Shown here: positions 1-11,165 of the stretch, piece by piece
Numbering within the stretch: position 1 is the first letter of the stretch
Layout of the letters: every line of letters starts with the position of its first letter
From: Lysinibacillus odysseyi
GTDB taxonomy: Bacteria; Bacillota; Bacilli; Bacillales_A; Planococcaceae
Assembly: GCA_014595895.1 (NCBI GenBank)
Contig: JABUKB010000002.1
Location: 184,770-248,769 of the forward strand
Reading direction: 5' to 3'
Length of the DNA: 64,000 nt
Notes under the pieces: generated by a model
The model's database searches: none
Seen by the model: only the letters and a program-made list of their open reading frames with translations
Told to the model about the DNA's origin: nothing
Program-made: the position numbers and the translations under genes

Positions 1-289
1 ATGCCTCTTTAGAAGATACATAGTTCCCTAGAGTGCTATTGGCGTTTTTTTCAAAAAGGTACATCGTTACTTCTCTTTGCAATTGTGCATAGCCCTTTAA
101 ACCAATGGCATAACAAAAGCGGATCACAGTAGTTTCACTCGTTCCAGCTGCTTCCCCTACTTCACTTGCTGAATGAACCCCTACAAACGTTGGATTGTTT
201 AATATAAAGTGTGCTACTTTTTGTTGCCCTTTCGACAATTCAGCAAAATGTTGCTCTATTCTCTCATTAATATTAAGCGTCGAATCCAT
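1..289 (-). CDS. MurR/RpiR-family transcriptional regulator, N-terminal part (runs off the window)
   Basis: Reading the minus strand from ATG at 289 gives 96 codons without a stop up to the window edge, so only the N-terminal part is present. It starts MDSTLNINERIEQHFAELSK and contains a helix-turn-helix with the typical RpiR pattern 'VGVHSASEVGEAAGTSETTV' followed by 'RFCYAIGLKGYAQLQ'. Family members pair this DNA-binding domain with a C-terminal SIS sugar-phosphate-binding domain, which would lie outside the window, so the ligand cannot be inferred. A weak ribosome-binding site (AAGGAAGG) lies upstream, and a perfect inverted repeat sits about 40 bp upstream of the start. Confidence 0.85.
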   Translation of the reverse strand, partial: MDSTLNINERIEQHFAELSKGQQKVAHFILNNPTFVGVHSASEVGEAAGTSETTVIRFCYAIGLKGYAQLQREVTMYLFEKNANSTLGNYVSSKEA

Positions 290-321
290 TAAAAGAAGCC
301 CTTCCTTCTTTATTTAAATTA

Positions 322-337
322 TGAAGTTTTAACTTCA
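322..337. promoter_or_regulatory. Possible operator of the RpiR-type regulator
   Basis: A perfect 7-2-7 inverted repeat (TGAAGTT, TT, AACTTCA) lies 33-48 bp upstream of the regulator's start. RpiR-type repressors often bind TGAA/TTCA-type palindromes near their own promoter, so autoregulation is plausible but inferred. The rest of 290-458 is AT-rich leader and promoter DNA with no gene. Confidence 0.35.
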
Positions 338-443
338 AAAGATAATTAGTAATCTATCATATTTTATAAAATAACGCAATTAGTTTTCTGAAACTTCTAA
401 TTTATCTAATTAGTAAGACGTGTTACCGATGTTTCAATTGAAT

Positions 444-476
444 TAAAAAAACACCAAGCTATATATGCTCGGTGTT
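444..476 (-). terminator. Rho-independent terminator of tag
   Basis: On the minus strand AACACCGAGC, a short AT loop and GCTTGGTGTT form a stem followed by a run of T. The stem overlaps the stop codon of tag. Confidence 0.85.
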
Positions 477-1037
477 CTGTCTATTTCGAGGATGATAGTC
501 ACAATCCAGTGTATGGTCATTAACAAGGCCTGCCGCTTGCATAAACGAATAGCAAATCGTCGTCCCAATGAATGTAAAGCCGTCCTTTTTCATTTGTTTG
601 CTCATCGCGTCACTACGCGCTGTCGAGGTAGGTACCTCCGCCATTGTCGCCCAGTGATTCAGGATGGGCTCGTGGTCGACAAAGCGCCAAATGTAATGGG
701 CAAAGGAGCCGTGCTGCTGTTGCATCTGTAAAAAAGCTTCGGCATTTTTGACGACACTGCGTACCTTTAAGCGATTGCGGACAATGCCCTTATTCGCTAA
801 TAATTCAGCGATTTTCTCCTCGTTGTATTGCACGATTTTTTCGGCATCAAATTGGTCAAATGCCTCGCGGTAATTTTCGCGCTTTTGTAAAATGGTCCAC
901 CAGCTCAGTCCTGCTTGTGCACCTTCTAAACATAATAATTCAAACAGTTTCCGGTCGTCATATAAAGGACGTCCCCATTCCTCATCATGATAGGATTGGT
1001 ATAAAGGCTCATCCGTTACCCAGCTGCAACGCTTCAT
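459..1037 (-). CDS. tag: DNA-3-methyladenine glycosylase I
   Basis: Base-excision repair enzyme that removes 3-methyladenine from alkylated DNA. The ATG at 1037 is chosen over one five codons upstream because GAGGAGGAATAAT precedes it directly. With this start the protein has 192 residues and the family's key residues fall at the positions known from E. coli Tag: zinc ligands C4, H17, H175 and C179 and the catalytic glutamate E38 (in 'LLCLEGAQAGLSW'). It has its own terminator and is separated from smpB by another one, so it is probably a single-gene unit. Confidence 0.96.
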   Translation of the reverse strand: MKRCSWVTDEPLYQSYHDEEWGRPLYDDRKLFELLCLEGAQAGLSWWTILQKRENYREAFDQFDAEKIVQYNEEKIAELLANKGIVRNRLKVRSVVKNAEAFLQMQQQHGSFAHYIWRFVDHEPILNHWATMAEVPTSTARSDAMSKQMKKDGFTFIGTTICYSFMQAAGLVNDHTLDCDYHPRNRQNTEHI

Positions 1038-1056
1038 ATTATTCCTCCTCAAGGAG

Positions 1057-1090
1057 AAAACCCCAGTTAGACCGATGCTAATTGGGGCTT
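1057..1090 (-). terminator. Terminator downstream of smpB
   Basis: Minus-strand hairpin AAGCCCCAATTAG / CTAACTGGGGTTTT with a T-rich tail, lying directly after the smpB stop codon and before tag. Confidence 0.85.
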
Positions 1091-1094
1091 CCGG

Positions 1095-1559
1095 TTATTG
1101 ATTTTTTGATTTAAAGGCACGTTCCATTTCACGTTTCGCAGCTTTTTTCTTTAGATCATCCCGCTTATCATAATCTTTCTTCCCTTTACCAAGACCGATT
1201 AATAGCTTCGCATAACCATCTTTTACATACATTTTGAGCGGCACAATCGTATAACCGTCACGTTTTACCGCTCCAATTAAATCATTGATCTGCTTTTTAT
1301 GTAATAGCAGCTTCCGTTCACGCAAAGGGTCATGGTTAAAACGGTTTCCTTGATCAAACGGAGAAATATGCATATTACGAATCCAAGCTTCCCCGCCGCG
1401 AATACTAACATAGGATTCTTTCAATTGTACACGAGATGCACGTACCGATTTAATCTCCGTTCCTGTTAAAACCATCCCTGCTTCAATCGTTTCTTCGATA
1501 AAGTAATCATGACTTGCTTTCTTGTTTTGTGCTAACACTTTGCCTTGTCCTTTAGCCAT
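1095..1559 (-). CDS. smpB: SsrA-binding protein SmpB
   Basis: Partner of tmRNA in trans-translation: it binds tmRNA and brings it to ribosomes stalled on broken mRNA. The 154-residue product starts [20 protein letters not shown], with the family motifs '[19 protein letters not shown]' and the lysine-rich C-terminal tail '[20 protein letters not shown]' that contacts the ribosome. Full length for the family. It follows rnr as in B. subtilis, but a hairpin terminator and a TATAAT (1592-1597, minus) lie between them, so partly independent transcription is likely. No tmRNA gene follows it in this window. Confidence 0.97.
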   Translation of the reverse strand: MAKGQGKVLAQNKKASHDYFIEETIEAGMVLTGTEIKSVRASRVQLKESYVSIRGGEAWIRNMHISPFDQGNRFNHDPLRERKLLLHKKQINDLIGAVKRDGYTIVPLKMYVKDGYAKLLIGLGKGKKDYDKRDDLKKKAAKREMERAFKSKNQ

Positions 1560-1600
1560 CGTCGATCAACTCCTTGCTTGGCTTTCCTTTTATTATAGCT

Positions 1601-1633
1601 GAAAAAGCGGCTAGAGGACATTGCCCCTAGCCC
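1601..1633 (-). terminator. Terminator-like hairpin between rnr and smpB
   Basis: On the minus strand GGCTAGGGG, CAATGT, CCTCTAGCC and then TTTTT follow the rnr stop codon. This should reduce but may not abolish readthrough into smpB. Confidence 0.75.
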
Positions 1634-1638
1634 TTCAA

Positions 1639-4032
1639 TTATTTCTTTTTCTTTGCTTTTTTCTTTTTCGCGATGCCTTCATAGAACTTCGGCTTCTCCT
1701 TGCCGTCTTTGCGACGACCACGCGGATCCCGGTCATCGCTGCTCTTCTTACGATCTAATACCGATTTATTACGGCCTTTCTTGCCATCGCCGCGCTTTTC
1801 ACGGCGTTCTGAACGTTCGCCATTCTTCTTCTCACGGCGTCCTGCTGTGATGACACGCGGTGCTGCTCTACGCGGGCGTTCTGCGGATTGAATCATGCCG
1901 ACGATTTCAAAATCAACAGACGATTCTTCAATCACTACATTGGCTACACGGACTCTCACTTCGTCACCAATGCGGAATTGGCGACCTGTGCGCTCCCCGA
2001 CCATCACCATCATACGGTCTTCAAAGCGGTAATAATCATCCGTCATATTGCTGATATGCACAAGTCCTTCGACTGTGTTTGGCAATTCAACGAAAATACC
2101 GAAGTTTGTAATGGATGACACCATGCCTTCAAATTCTTCCCCGATTTTATCCATCATAAACTGCGCTTTCTTCAGGGCATCTGTATCGCGTTCTGCCTCT
2201 ACGGCGCGGCGCTCGCGGTCTGATGTATGATCGGCGATTTCATCCATGATACCGCCCCAGCGACTGATTGTTTCCTTTGAAATATCCCCTTCGATTAAAT
2301 ACGTACGGATTAAACGATGGACGATTAAATCTGGATAACGGCGGATTGGTGATGTGAAATGTGTATAGTAATCCGTTGATAAACCGAAGTGGCCAAGTGA
2401 TTCCGGATAATACTTCGCCTGTTGCAGGGAGCGAAGTAACATCGTTGAAATGACAGGTTCCTCTGGCAGACCTTCAATGGATTTAATAATTTCTTGCAGT
2501 GCTTTCGGATGAACAGAGTTGCCCGTTCCTTTGATTACTAAGCCAAATGTTGTGACGAACTCAAAGAAGCGTTGCAGCTTCTCAGGCTTCGGATCTTCGT
2601 GAATACGGTAAATAAACGGCAGCTCCATATGGTGGAAATGCTCGGCAACCGTTTCATTGGCCGCTAACATAAATTCCTCGATCAGGCGCTCTGCTACCGT
2701 ACGTTCACGTAGCACGATATCTGTCGGCCAGCCTTCTTCATCAACCAGCACTTTGGATTCTTTAAAGTCAAAATCAATCGCTCCGCGCGCCATTCGCTTG
2801 TTACGTAAAATAGCCGCAAGCTCTGCCATGTTTTCAAACATCGGAATCAGCGACTGATAGCGCTCCACTAACTCCGGATGCTCATCGCGCTTTTCTAAAA
2901 TATGATAAACATCTGTATACGTCATACGTTCTGCCGTTTTGATGACACTTTGGAAAATTTCGTGCTTTACCACTTGCCCTTGTGCATTAATAATCATTTC
3001 ACAAGACAGCGTCAAGCGGTCGACTTGCGGATTCAATGAGCAAATCCCGTTGGATAGCCTGTGCGGAATCATTGGGATTACGCGGTCCGTTAAATAGACC
3101 GATGTGGCACGGTCATACGCTTCTTCATCTATTACTGAGCCTTCCGTTACATAATAACTTACATCCGCAATATGGACACCTAATTTATACGTACCGTCTG
3201 GATTTTTGGTAACGGTTACGGCATCGTCCAAGTCTTTGGCATCTGCCCCGTCAATCGTGACAATCGTTTCATTTCGCAAATCACGACGTCCTTCTAAATC
3301 CTCCGGCGCAATTTCATCCGGTACAGCACCTGCCGCGTCGACTACTTGCTGCGGAAATTCTGGTGGAATATCGTATTTATAAAGGATCGATAAAATATCC
3401 ACCCCCGGGTCATTTTTGTGGCCTAGGATTTTTGTAATGATACCTGTCGCTGATTTGATATCCTCTGGCCAGTTTGTAATTTCTACTACTACTTTATGAC
3501 CGTCAACAGCTCCTAATGTATCTTCTTTCGCAACAAAGATGTCCATATTCAGTTTTTTGTCGTCTGTTATGACAAATCCAAAGCCGCGATTGGCTTGGAA
3601 TGTGCCGACAAAGCTTGTTTTACTGCGCTCTACAATTTTCGTCACCGTGCCTTCGCGACGGTCACCAGATGATTCTTTCAATACACGAACGAGCACAATA
3701 TCGTCATTGAGTGCTCCGTTTACTTCATGTGGCGGGATAAAAATATCGTCTAGCCCTTCCTCTTCAGGTGACACGAAGCCAAAGCCCTTTGCGTGTCCAA
3801 TAAAGCGGCCACGTAGCAAGTTCATACGCTCCGGTAATCCGTAGCGATTCGAACGAGAGCGCACAAGCAAGCCCTGTGCCTCCATTTTGACTAATGTTTT
3901 TACTAATTCTTTAAAGTCATCTGCCTCTGTCAGTTCGAATTGATCTTCAATTTCTGATACTGTCAGCGGTTTGTATGCATCGTCTTTCATTAATGTTAAT
4001 AAGCGTTGTTCTAATTCTGTTTTTTTCGTCAT
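1639..4032 (-). CDS. rnr: Ribonuclease R
   Basis: Processive 3'-5' exoribonuclease that can degrade structured RNA and cooperates with tmRNA/SmpB in clearing faulty mRNA. The 797-residue protein has a winged-helix region at about 15-80, cold-shock/OB domains at about 80-240, an RNB catalytic domain at about 255-585 with the acidic cluster '[12 protein letters not shown]', an S1 domain at about 635-715, and a highly basic Lys/Arg tail ending KKKKAKKKK that probably binds RNA. ATG at 4032 is preceded by GAAGGAGGG. It lies in the conserved secG-est-rnr-smpB order. Confidence 0.97.
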   Translation of the reverse strand: MTKKTELEQRLLTLMKDDAYKPLTVSEIEDQFELTEADDFKELVKTLVKMEAQGLLVRSRSNRYGLPERMNLLRGRFIGHAKGFGFVSPEEEGLDDIFIPPHEVNGALNDDIVLVRVLKESSGDRREGTVTKIVERSKTSFVGTFQANRGFGFVITDDKKLNMDIFVAKEDTLGAVDGHKVVVEITNWPEDIKSATGIITKILGHKNDPGVDILSILYKYDIPPEFPQQVVDAAGAVPDEIAPEDLEGRRDLRNETIVTIDGADAKDLDDAVTVTKNPDGTYKLGVHIADVSYYVTEGSVIDEEAYDRATSVYLTDRVIPMIPHRLSNGICSLNPQVDRLTLSCEMIINAQGQVVKHEIFQSVIKTAERMTYTDVYHILEKRDEHPELVERYQSLIPMFENMAELAAILRNKRMARGAIDFDFKESKVLVDEEGWPTDIVLRERTVAERLIEEFMLAANETVAEHFHHMELPFIYRIHEDPKPEKLQRFFEFVTTFGLVIKGTGNSVHPKALQEIIKSIEGLPEEPVISTMLLRSLQQAKYYPESLGHFGLSTDYYTHFTSPIRRYPDLIVHRLIRTYLIEGDISKETISRWGGIMDEIADHTSDRERRAVEAERDTDALKKAQFMMDKIGEEFEGMVSSITNFGIFVELPNTVEGLVHISNMTDDYYRFEDRMMVMVGERTGRQFRIGDEVRVRVANVVIEESSVDFEIVGMIQSAERPRRAAPRVITAGRREKKNGERSERREKRGDGKKGRNKSVLDRKKSSDDRDPRGRRKDGKEKPKFYEGIAKKKKAKKKK

Positions 4033-4056
4033 ACTATCCCTCCTTCAACGGGAAAC

Positions 4057-4812
4057 CTATACATTTTGCGCGGACCAGTCTAGACTTTCTAAAAATTGAT
4101 AAATATCCTCATGTAATTGATCCCGTTCTTTATCTAATGTTATGACATGACCCGATTTATCGTACCATTTCATCTGTTTTTGATTAGATTGCGCTTGTTC
4201 ATAAATATAATGCGCTGATTTTGGATCAATAACTTTATCTTGTGTGGCTTGGACAACAAATAGTGGCGCATAAATCATGTCCATTTCTGCCCGCGTATCC
4301 ACAATTAGTTTTTGCAAGTCTTTTAATCCAGGCATGCCTGCTTCACGAATGGCAGCCAATTCTGCTTCAATTTCTTCGTTGTTTTTACCTATATATTTTT
4401 TAAATTGCTCGGCATATTCGAGTACACCTTCAAACATAATATCAAGTGTACGCATCGACATCGGCGCACACATTGTTATAATTCCCTTTACTGGATGATT
4501 TAGTCCCAATTTTAATGAAAAAACGCCGCCAAGTGACAATCCGGCAACGGCAATTTCTTTGTAGCCCTTTTGTTGTAACTGTTCATATGCGGCTACCACG
4601 TCTTGCCACCATTCATCTGGGTTGGATTGAATGAGTTCCTCTGGCGCTACTCCGTGTCCTTTATAGTGGGGAGCGAGTGAAGTATAGCCGCGCTTTTCGA
4701 GGAATCGCCCGAGAATCCGGACATCTGCTGAGCTGCCTGTAAAACCATGGAGTAATAGCACAGCTCGCGGTCCCGCCTCAAAGAAAAAGGGCGTGTTTAA
4801 TACTTTCTGCAT
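4057..4812 (-). CDS. est: Carboxylesterase (Est30/YvaK type)
   Basis: Alpha/beta-hydrolase that cleaves short-chain esters and is probably cytosolic, as no signal peptide is seen. The 251 residues contain the oxyanion region '[10 protein letters not shown]', the nucleophile elbow 'GLSLGG' with Ser93, an acid residue in 'ATQDKVID' and the histidine in 'KSGHVITLD'. Length and motifs fit the Geobacillus Est30 / B. subtilis YvaK group, which sits in the same place between secG and rnr. The natural substrate is unknown. ATG at 4812 follows GGGAGAGATTCA. Confidence 0.93.
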   Translation of the reverse strand: MQKVLNTPFFFEAGPRAVLLLHGFTGSSADVRILGRFLEKRGYTSLAPHYKGHGVAPEELIQSNPDEWWQDVVAAYEQLQQKGYKEIAVAGLSLGGVFSLKLGLNHPVKGIITMCAPMSMRTLDIMFEGVLEYAEQFKKYIGKNNEEIEAELAAIREAGMPGLKDLQKLIVDTRAEMDMIYAPLFVVQATQDKVIDPKSAHYIYEQAQSNQKQMKWYDKSGHVITLDKERDQLHEDIYQFLESLDWSAQNV

Positions 4813-4915
4813 TGAATCTCTCCCTTTCGAAAAACACTAACTACTATTATAAGGGAAAGATGGCGATTAAGCCTAATAAAAGCAGGAATTCTTGGAAATT
4901 ATATTTAGAAGAGAA

Positions 4916-4945
4916 ATAAAAAACACCTAGCGTCTCCGCTAGGTG
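4916..4945 (-). terminator. Terminator downstream of secG
   Basis: A perfect stem CACCTAGCG / CGCTAGGTG followed by TTTTTT on the minus strand, directly after the secG stop codon. Confidence 0.9.
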
Positions 4946-4952
4946 CGATTGA

Positions 4953-5180
4953 TTATAGTTTTGTAATAGCTAAAGTTAACACAAAGAAAAGAACAGATAA
5001 TACGATCGTTACACGGTGTAATACTAAGTCCATACCGCGCGCTTTTTGTTTACCAAAAAGTTGTTCTGCTCCACCAGAGATGGCCCCTGATAAACCAGCG
5101 CTTTTACCGGATTGTAATAACACTACTGTGATTAAAGCTAAAGCATCTACAATTAATAATGTTGTAATTAACGTATGCAA
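4953..5180 (-). CDS. secG: Preprotein translocase subunit SecG
   Basis: Small membrane subunit of the SecYEG protein-export channel. A longer reading frame reaches an ATG 11 codons upstream, but I choose the TTG at 5180 because AGAGGTGG lies five bases before it. The resulting 75-residue protein starts [17 protein letters not shown] and matches the size and sequence of B. subtilis SecG. Two transmembrane helices (about 3-22 and 54-74) flank the conserved loop '[19 protein letters not shown]'. Confidence 0.95.
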   Translation of the reverse strand: MHTLITTLLIVDALALITVVLLQSGKSAGLSGAISGGAEQLFGKQKARGMDLVLHRVTIVLSVLFFVLTLAITKL

Positions 5181-5272
5181 AACGTCCACCTCTTTCAATT
5201 GAAAACATAACAATACCTAATAGTATATCAAAAAGAAAGAACAGTGACAATATGCATACTTATAATTCCAAA

Positions 5273-5572
5273 TTATTGATTATCCTTGTTTTCGTTATCT
5301 TCATCTAGCACATCATCGTTGTCTTCATTCACGTCTAGATCGCCATCGTTATTCTCATCTTCTACGTCTACGTTAACGTCGTCATTATTTTCATTATCAT
5401 CCAAGACATCGTCGTTATCCTCATTTACATCTACATCGCCATCATTATTCTCATCTTCAATAACATCTGTTTCTTTATCTTCCACATCATTGTTGTCACC
5501 GCATGCAGCTAAACCAAGAGATAGCATAAGAGCTAGCAGTAACGTATTTGTTTTCCCTAATTTTTTCATCAT
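5273..5572 (-). CDS. Small, very acidic Asp/Asn-rich lipoprotein with two EF-hand-like loops
   Basis: A 99-residue protein. Residues 1-24 form a lipoprotein signal peptide ending in the lipobox LAAC, so the mature protein should be anchored outside the cell membrane. The rest is nearly all Asp, Asn, Glu and Val. Two copies of a 32-residue unit are visible, each starting with DENNDGDVDVNE or DENNDGDLDVNE (about residues 40-51 and 72-83). These 12-residue stretches fit the EF-hand calcium-loop pattern (D1, N3, D5, G6, V/L8, E12), but the flanking helices of a true EF-hand are not obvious. Function unknown; cation binding is inferred. AAGGAGGT precedes the start. Confidence 0.75.
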   Translation of the reverse strand: MMKKLGKTNTLLLALMLSLGLAACGDNNDVEDKETDVIEDENNDGDVDVNEDNDDVLDDNENNDDVNVDVEDENNDGDLDVNEDNDDVLDEDNENKDNQ

Positions 5573-5705
5573 ACTTTACCTCCTTCTTGTAACTGCTTGT
5601 CTTTACCCAGCACCCGAGTAAAGCAAACCTGACTTTTTAAAAGGATGCTATTTGCATGCGCTGACTTTCCGCTTTGCTGTGTGGAAAAGAGAATGTTCCC
5701 TTCAT

Positions 5706-5740
5706 AAAAAAACACCTGAAGAACAATTCTTCAGCTGTTT
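5706..5740 (-). terminator. Terminator of the CNNM/CorC gene
   Basis: Minus strand ACAGCTGAAGAA, TTG, TTCTTCAGGTGT and a run of seven T. The stem overlaps the last codons and stop of the gene. Confidence 0.9.
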
Positions 5741-7041
5741 GTGATTTTGCGTATTTCAATAAAATATAATTGCATGCCTTCTTTTTCATAAATAGAAAAT
5801 CGGTAGCCTTCATAGTCGATATGACCATCCATATCCAGTTCCATATCGTTGGTGAAGTACCAGCCGCCTAGCGTATCGATTTCTGGATTTTCTTCAGCCA
5901 AGGCTAATCCTAGCAGCTGATCAACCTCATGCAATAAGCTTTTGGACTTCATAATATAGTGGTTGTCTCCTACTTTGCGAATAGGTGGCTCTTCATCCTC
6001 ATCAAACTCATCGCGGATTTCCCCAACGATTTCCTCCAGAATGTCTTCTACCGTGACTAGACCACTGGTACCGCCATATTCATCCAACAAAATTGCCATA
6101 TGGATACGTTCTTTTTGCATCTTTTGCAATAGCTCTTGAATGGGAGTTGTATCGATTGTTTTAATGACAGGATTGATAAAATCGTGCAGCGTAAAATTCT
6201 CTTCCGTTATGGTATGTTTCATGCCTAATGTAAGGAATTCTTTAATGTTGAGGAAGCCTAAAATATTATCTCGGTCCCCTTCATAAATTGGGTAACGCGT
6301 ATAACGTTCTTCGGATACATGGTTTACCACATCCCGAAACGATGTATCAATTTCGAAGCCACTGATTTCTGTACGCGGAACCATAATTTCACGGGCAATC
6401 CGATCATCGAACTCAAAAATATTATTCACGTAATTTAGTTCATTGTCATTAATTTCGCCAGATTTATAGCTTTCGTCTAGCAAGATACGCAGCTCTTCTT
6501 CCGTATGGGAAAGCTCATGTTCACTCGCCGGCTTCATCCCAAGGAATCGGATAAGAAGACGTGCTGAACCATTTAAAAACCAAATAAACGGATATAAAAT
6601 TTTATAAAAAATCATAATCGGTTTCGAAAAAGCGAGTGTAATCGCTTCCGCTTTTTGGATGGCAATTGTTTTGGGTGCCAGCTCTCCTACCACTACATGG
6701 AGAAAGGTAGCAATCGCAAAGGCAGCGGCAATCTTAAAGATATGGATATATTCTGTACCTATCCCGACCCATTCAAAAAACGGATGAAGAATAAATGCAA
6801 AAGTCGACTCTCCTACCATCCCAATCCCTAATGCTGTTACGGTAATTCCTAGCTGACAAGCGGATAAATATTCATCCAAATGGGTTGTCACACGCTTTGC
6901 TGCGATCGCGCTCGTCTTCCCTTCCGCAATCAACTGGTCGATACGCGATTGCCTTACTTTTACAATTGCAAACTCAGTCGCAACAAAAAATGCTGTTAAT
7001 ATAATCAGCACTGTAAAAATCGTTAAGTTCACTATGGTCAA
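5731..7041 (-). CDS. CNNM/CorC-family membrane protein with CBS domains (possible Mg2+ exporter)
   Basis: A 436-residue protein of the hemolysin C/MpfA (YhdP) group. Residues 1-190 form a CNNM (DUF21) domain with several membrane helices, 205-325 hold a CBS pair, which binds adenine nucleotides in relatives, and about 345-425 a CorC_HlyC domain. Relatives export Mg2+; that role is inferred here. The likely start is TTG at 7041 (or GTG at 7032). The best Shine-Dalgarno sequence (AGGAGGTGA at 7068-7076) is about 25 bases upstream and is separated from the TTG by a small hairpin, so translation may be regulated. Several CNNM paralogues are usual in Bacillales, so I give no symbol. Confidence 0.9.
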   Translation of the reverse strand: MTIVNLTIFTVLIILTAFFVATEFAIVKVRQSRIDQLIAEGKTSAIAAKRVTTHLDEYLSACQLGITVTALGIGMVGESTFAFILHPFFEWVGIGTEYIHIFKIAAAFAIATFLHVVVGELAPKTIAIQKAEAITLAFSKPIMIFYKILYPFIWFLNGSARLLIRFLGMKPASEHELSHTEEELRILLDESYKSGEINDNELNYVNNIFEFDDRIAREIMVPRTEISGFEIDTSFRDVVNHVSEERYTRYPIYEGDRDNILGFLNIKEFLTLGMKHTITEENFTLHDFINPVIKTIDTTPIQELLQKMQKERIHMAILLDEYGGTSGLVTVEDILEEIVGEIRDEFDEDEEPPIRKVGDNHYIMKSKSLLHEVDQLLGLALAEENPEIDTLGGWYFTNDMELDMDGHIDYEGYRFSIYEKEGMQLYFIEIRKITNS

Positions 7042-7047
7042 TCATCC

Positions 7048-7076
7048 GTCTTACGTACTGTAAGACTTCACCTCCT
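7048..7076 (-). promoter_or_regulatory. Shine-Dalgarno plus intervening hairpin in the CNNM gene leader
   Basis: On the minus strand a near-perfect Shine-Dalgarno AGGAGGTGA (7068-7076) is followed by GTCTTAC, AGTAC, GTAAGAC, a 7-bp perfect hairpin (7048-7066), then GGATGA and the TTG start. Folding would bring the ribosome-binding site close to the start codon. An out-of-frame ATG lies just upstream of the TTG. Confidence 0.5.
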
Positions 7077-7244
7077 AAAAAGAATATGTATCTTTTATCG
7101 CCCTTCATTTTTAAAAATTAGCATATATTGTATAGGCTATATTTTACCACAAGTTTTCATGTGAAATGTAAAATCCTTGTTCCCCTTTAAATAAATAGAA
7201 AATTCAGTTTATTTCCTGTAAAATAAAGTTGGAGGTGAATCAGA

Positions 7245-8156
7245 GTGCAATATATTTATCACTCTCTCTTGTCACGCCGCCTATCTCTTCATCATCCTCA
7301 ATTGTCGAAAATCCAGGACGAATTCGCACGCCTTGAAGCGGGTCGATACGGTGAAGCGCGCTTACTACGCGAGCTGGAAGATTTGCCTGATGATATAACC
7401 TGGTTTACCAACTTTCAATGTTACAGCCTGCAAAACGCTCCTCATCAAATTGATTTCCTTGTTCTAACACCCACCTGTGCAATTATCCTCGAAGTGAAAA
7501 ATATAAGTGGATTTTTAAGTTACCAAACATCCCCGCAAGAATTTCATCGTACAAGAGCAGATGGTACAGTCGATCATTTCCGTAATCCCTTTGACCAAGC
7601 CTACAGACACCAATTGATGCTAGAACAATATTTTACCCGGTGGCGTGTAGAGCTCCATATTTTATATGCCGTGGTTATGACGAATACGAATGCCCGATTG
7701 GATGCCTCTTTCGGTAAACTTCCTATTTTTCATGTAAGCTATTTACGGAAATTTATAAGGAATTCTCTTCAGCAATTACCCCTTGCACATGTTGAAATTC
7801 AACAGTTACAACATCATTTAGAGGATATTGCTGTTACATTACCGGTACGGAAGTTGGTAGAGGTGGAAGATGTACGGTGCGGGATTTTGTGCAATGTATG
7901 TAATGAGGTGATGCGTTATCAAAACGGTATGTGTATATGTGCTACATGCGGAGAAAAATCGAGGACAGGCATTCAAGAAGCGATGCGAGATTATCGAATG
8001 TTGGTAGGCGACCGGATTTCGAACAAAGAGTTTCGGAGATTTACAGGGATTGACTGTGTGTATACGGCTTCTAAAATTTTGATGCGGCTGGGGTATGAAA
8101 AGTTCGGGAAAAACCGGGGTGTTTATTATATTATTCCGGAGGTTGAGGAATTTTAA
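7245..8156 (+). CDS. NERD-domain (nuclease-related) protein with C-terminal zinc-ribbon-like cysteines
   Basis: A 303-residue protein starting at GTG (7245), preceded by GGAGGTGAATCAGA. Residues about 30-150 match the NERD domain: 'GRYGEARLLRELEDL', then 'QIDFLVLTPTCAIILEVKN', whose D...E-x-K residues resemble a restriction-endonuclease-like active site. About residues 209-240 contain C-x4-C-x2-C and C-x-C-x2-C clusters that could bind zinc. NERD proteins are thought to act on nucleic acids, but the function of this type is unknown. It is the only plus-strand gene in the first 15 kb, between the CNNM gene and the repeat block and terminator that follow. Confidence 0.85.
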   Translation: MQYIYHSLLSRRLSLHHPQLSKIQDEFARLEAGRYGEARLLRELEDLPDDITWFTNFQCYSLQNAPHQIDFLVLTPTCAIILEVKNISGFLSYQTSPQEFHRTRADGTVDHFRNPFDQAYRHQLMLEQYFTRWRVELHILYAVVMTNTNARLDASFGKLPIFHVSYLRKFIRNSLQQLPLAHVEIQQLQHHLEDIAVTLPVRKLVEVEDVRCGILCNVCNEVMRYQNGMCICATCGEKSRTGIQEAMRDYRMLVGDRISNKEFRRFTGIDCVYTASKILMRLGYEKFGKNRGVYYIIPEVEEF

Positions 8157-8160
8157 TGGA

Positions 8161-8254
8161 AGTGTCTAATTAATGGGTGAAAGTGTCTAATAAGTTGCTC
8201 AAAGTGTCTAATTAACCTGCAAAAGTGTCTAATAAGTTACTCAAAGTGTCTAAT
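8161..8254. repeat. Five copies of AGTGTCTAAT at an exact 21-bp period
   Basis: The 10-bp word AGTGTCTAAT starts at 8161, 8182, 8203, 8224 and 8245, exactly 21 bp apart. The 11-bp spacers alternate between two types (TAA-rich and AAGTTRCTCAA). The block lies just after the stop of the NERD gene and before the eno terminator. Read in one frame, the unit encodes KVSN-type heptapeptides, but stop codons interrupt it. Confidence 0.9.
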
Positions 8255-8283
8255 CACCCTGCCCCCGCCCTCTCTCCAGAAAC

Positions 8284-8318
8284 AAAAAACCTCCGGGAAA
8301 TATTCGTTTCCCGGAGGT
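8284..8318 (-). terminator. Strong terminator after eno
   Basis: An 11-bp perfect stem (CCTCCGGGAAA / TTTCCCGGAGG, 6-base loop) followed by TTTTTT on the minus strand ends the glycolytic operon. Confidence 0.95.
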
Positions 8319-8329
8319 CCCACTATTCA

Positions 8330-11157
<2,828 letters not shown>

Positions 11158-11165
<8 letters not shown>

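Noticed and set aside
459-731. Plus-strand open frames over tag, rnr, eno, gpmI and other minus-strand genes
   Set aside because: They mirror strong coding regions on the other strand, lack ribosome-binding sites and known domains.
5286-5621. 111-codon Ser-rich plus-strand frame opposite the acidic lipoprotein
   Set aside because: It is the complement of the Asp/Asn-rich repeats, which gives Ser-rich translation automatically. The minus-strand frame has a signal peptide, lipobox and Shine-Dalgarno.
8161-8254. CRISPR array
   Set aside because: The repeat word is only 10 bp and the spacers 11 bp and similar to each other, unlike CRISPR repeats of about 30 bp with unique spacers. No cas gene is near.
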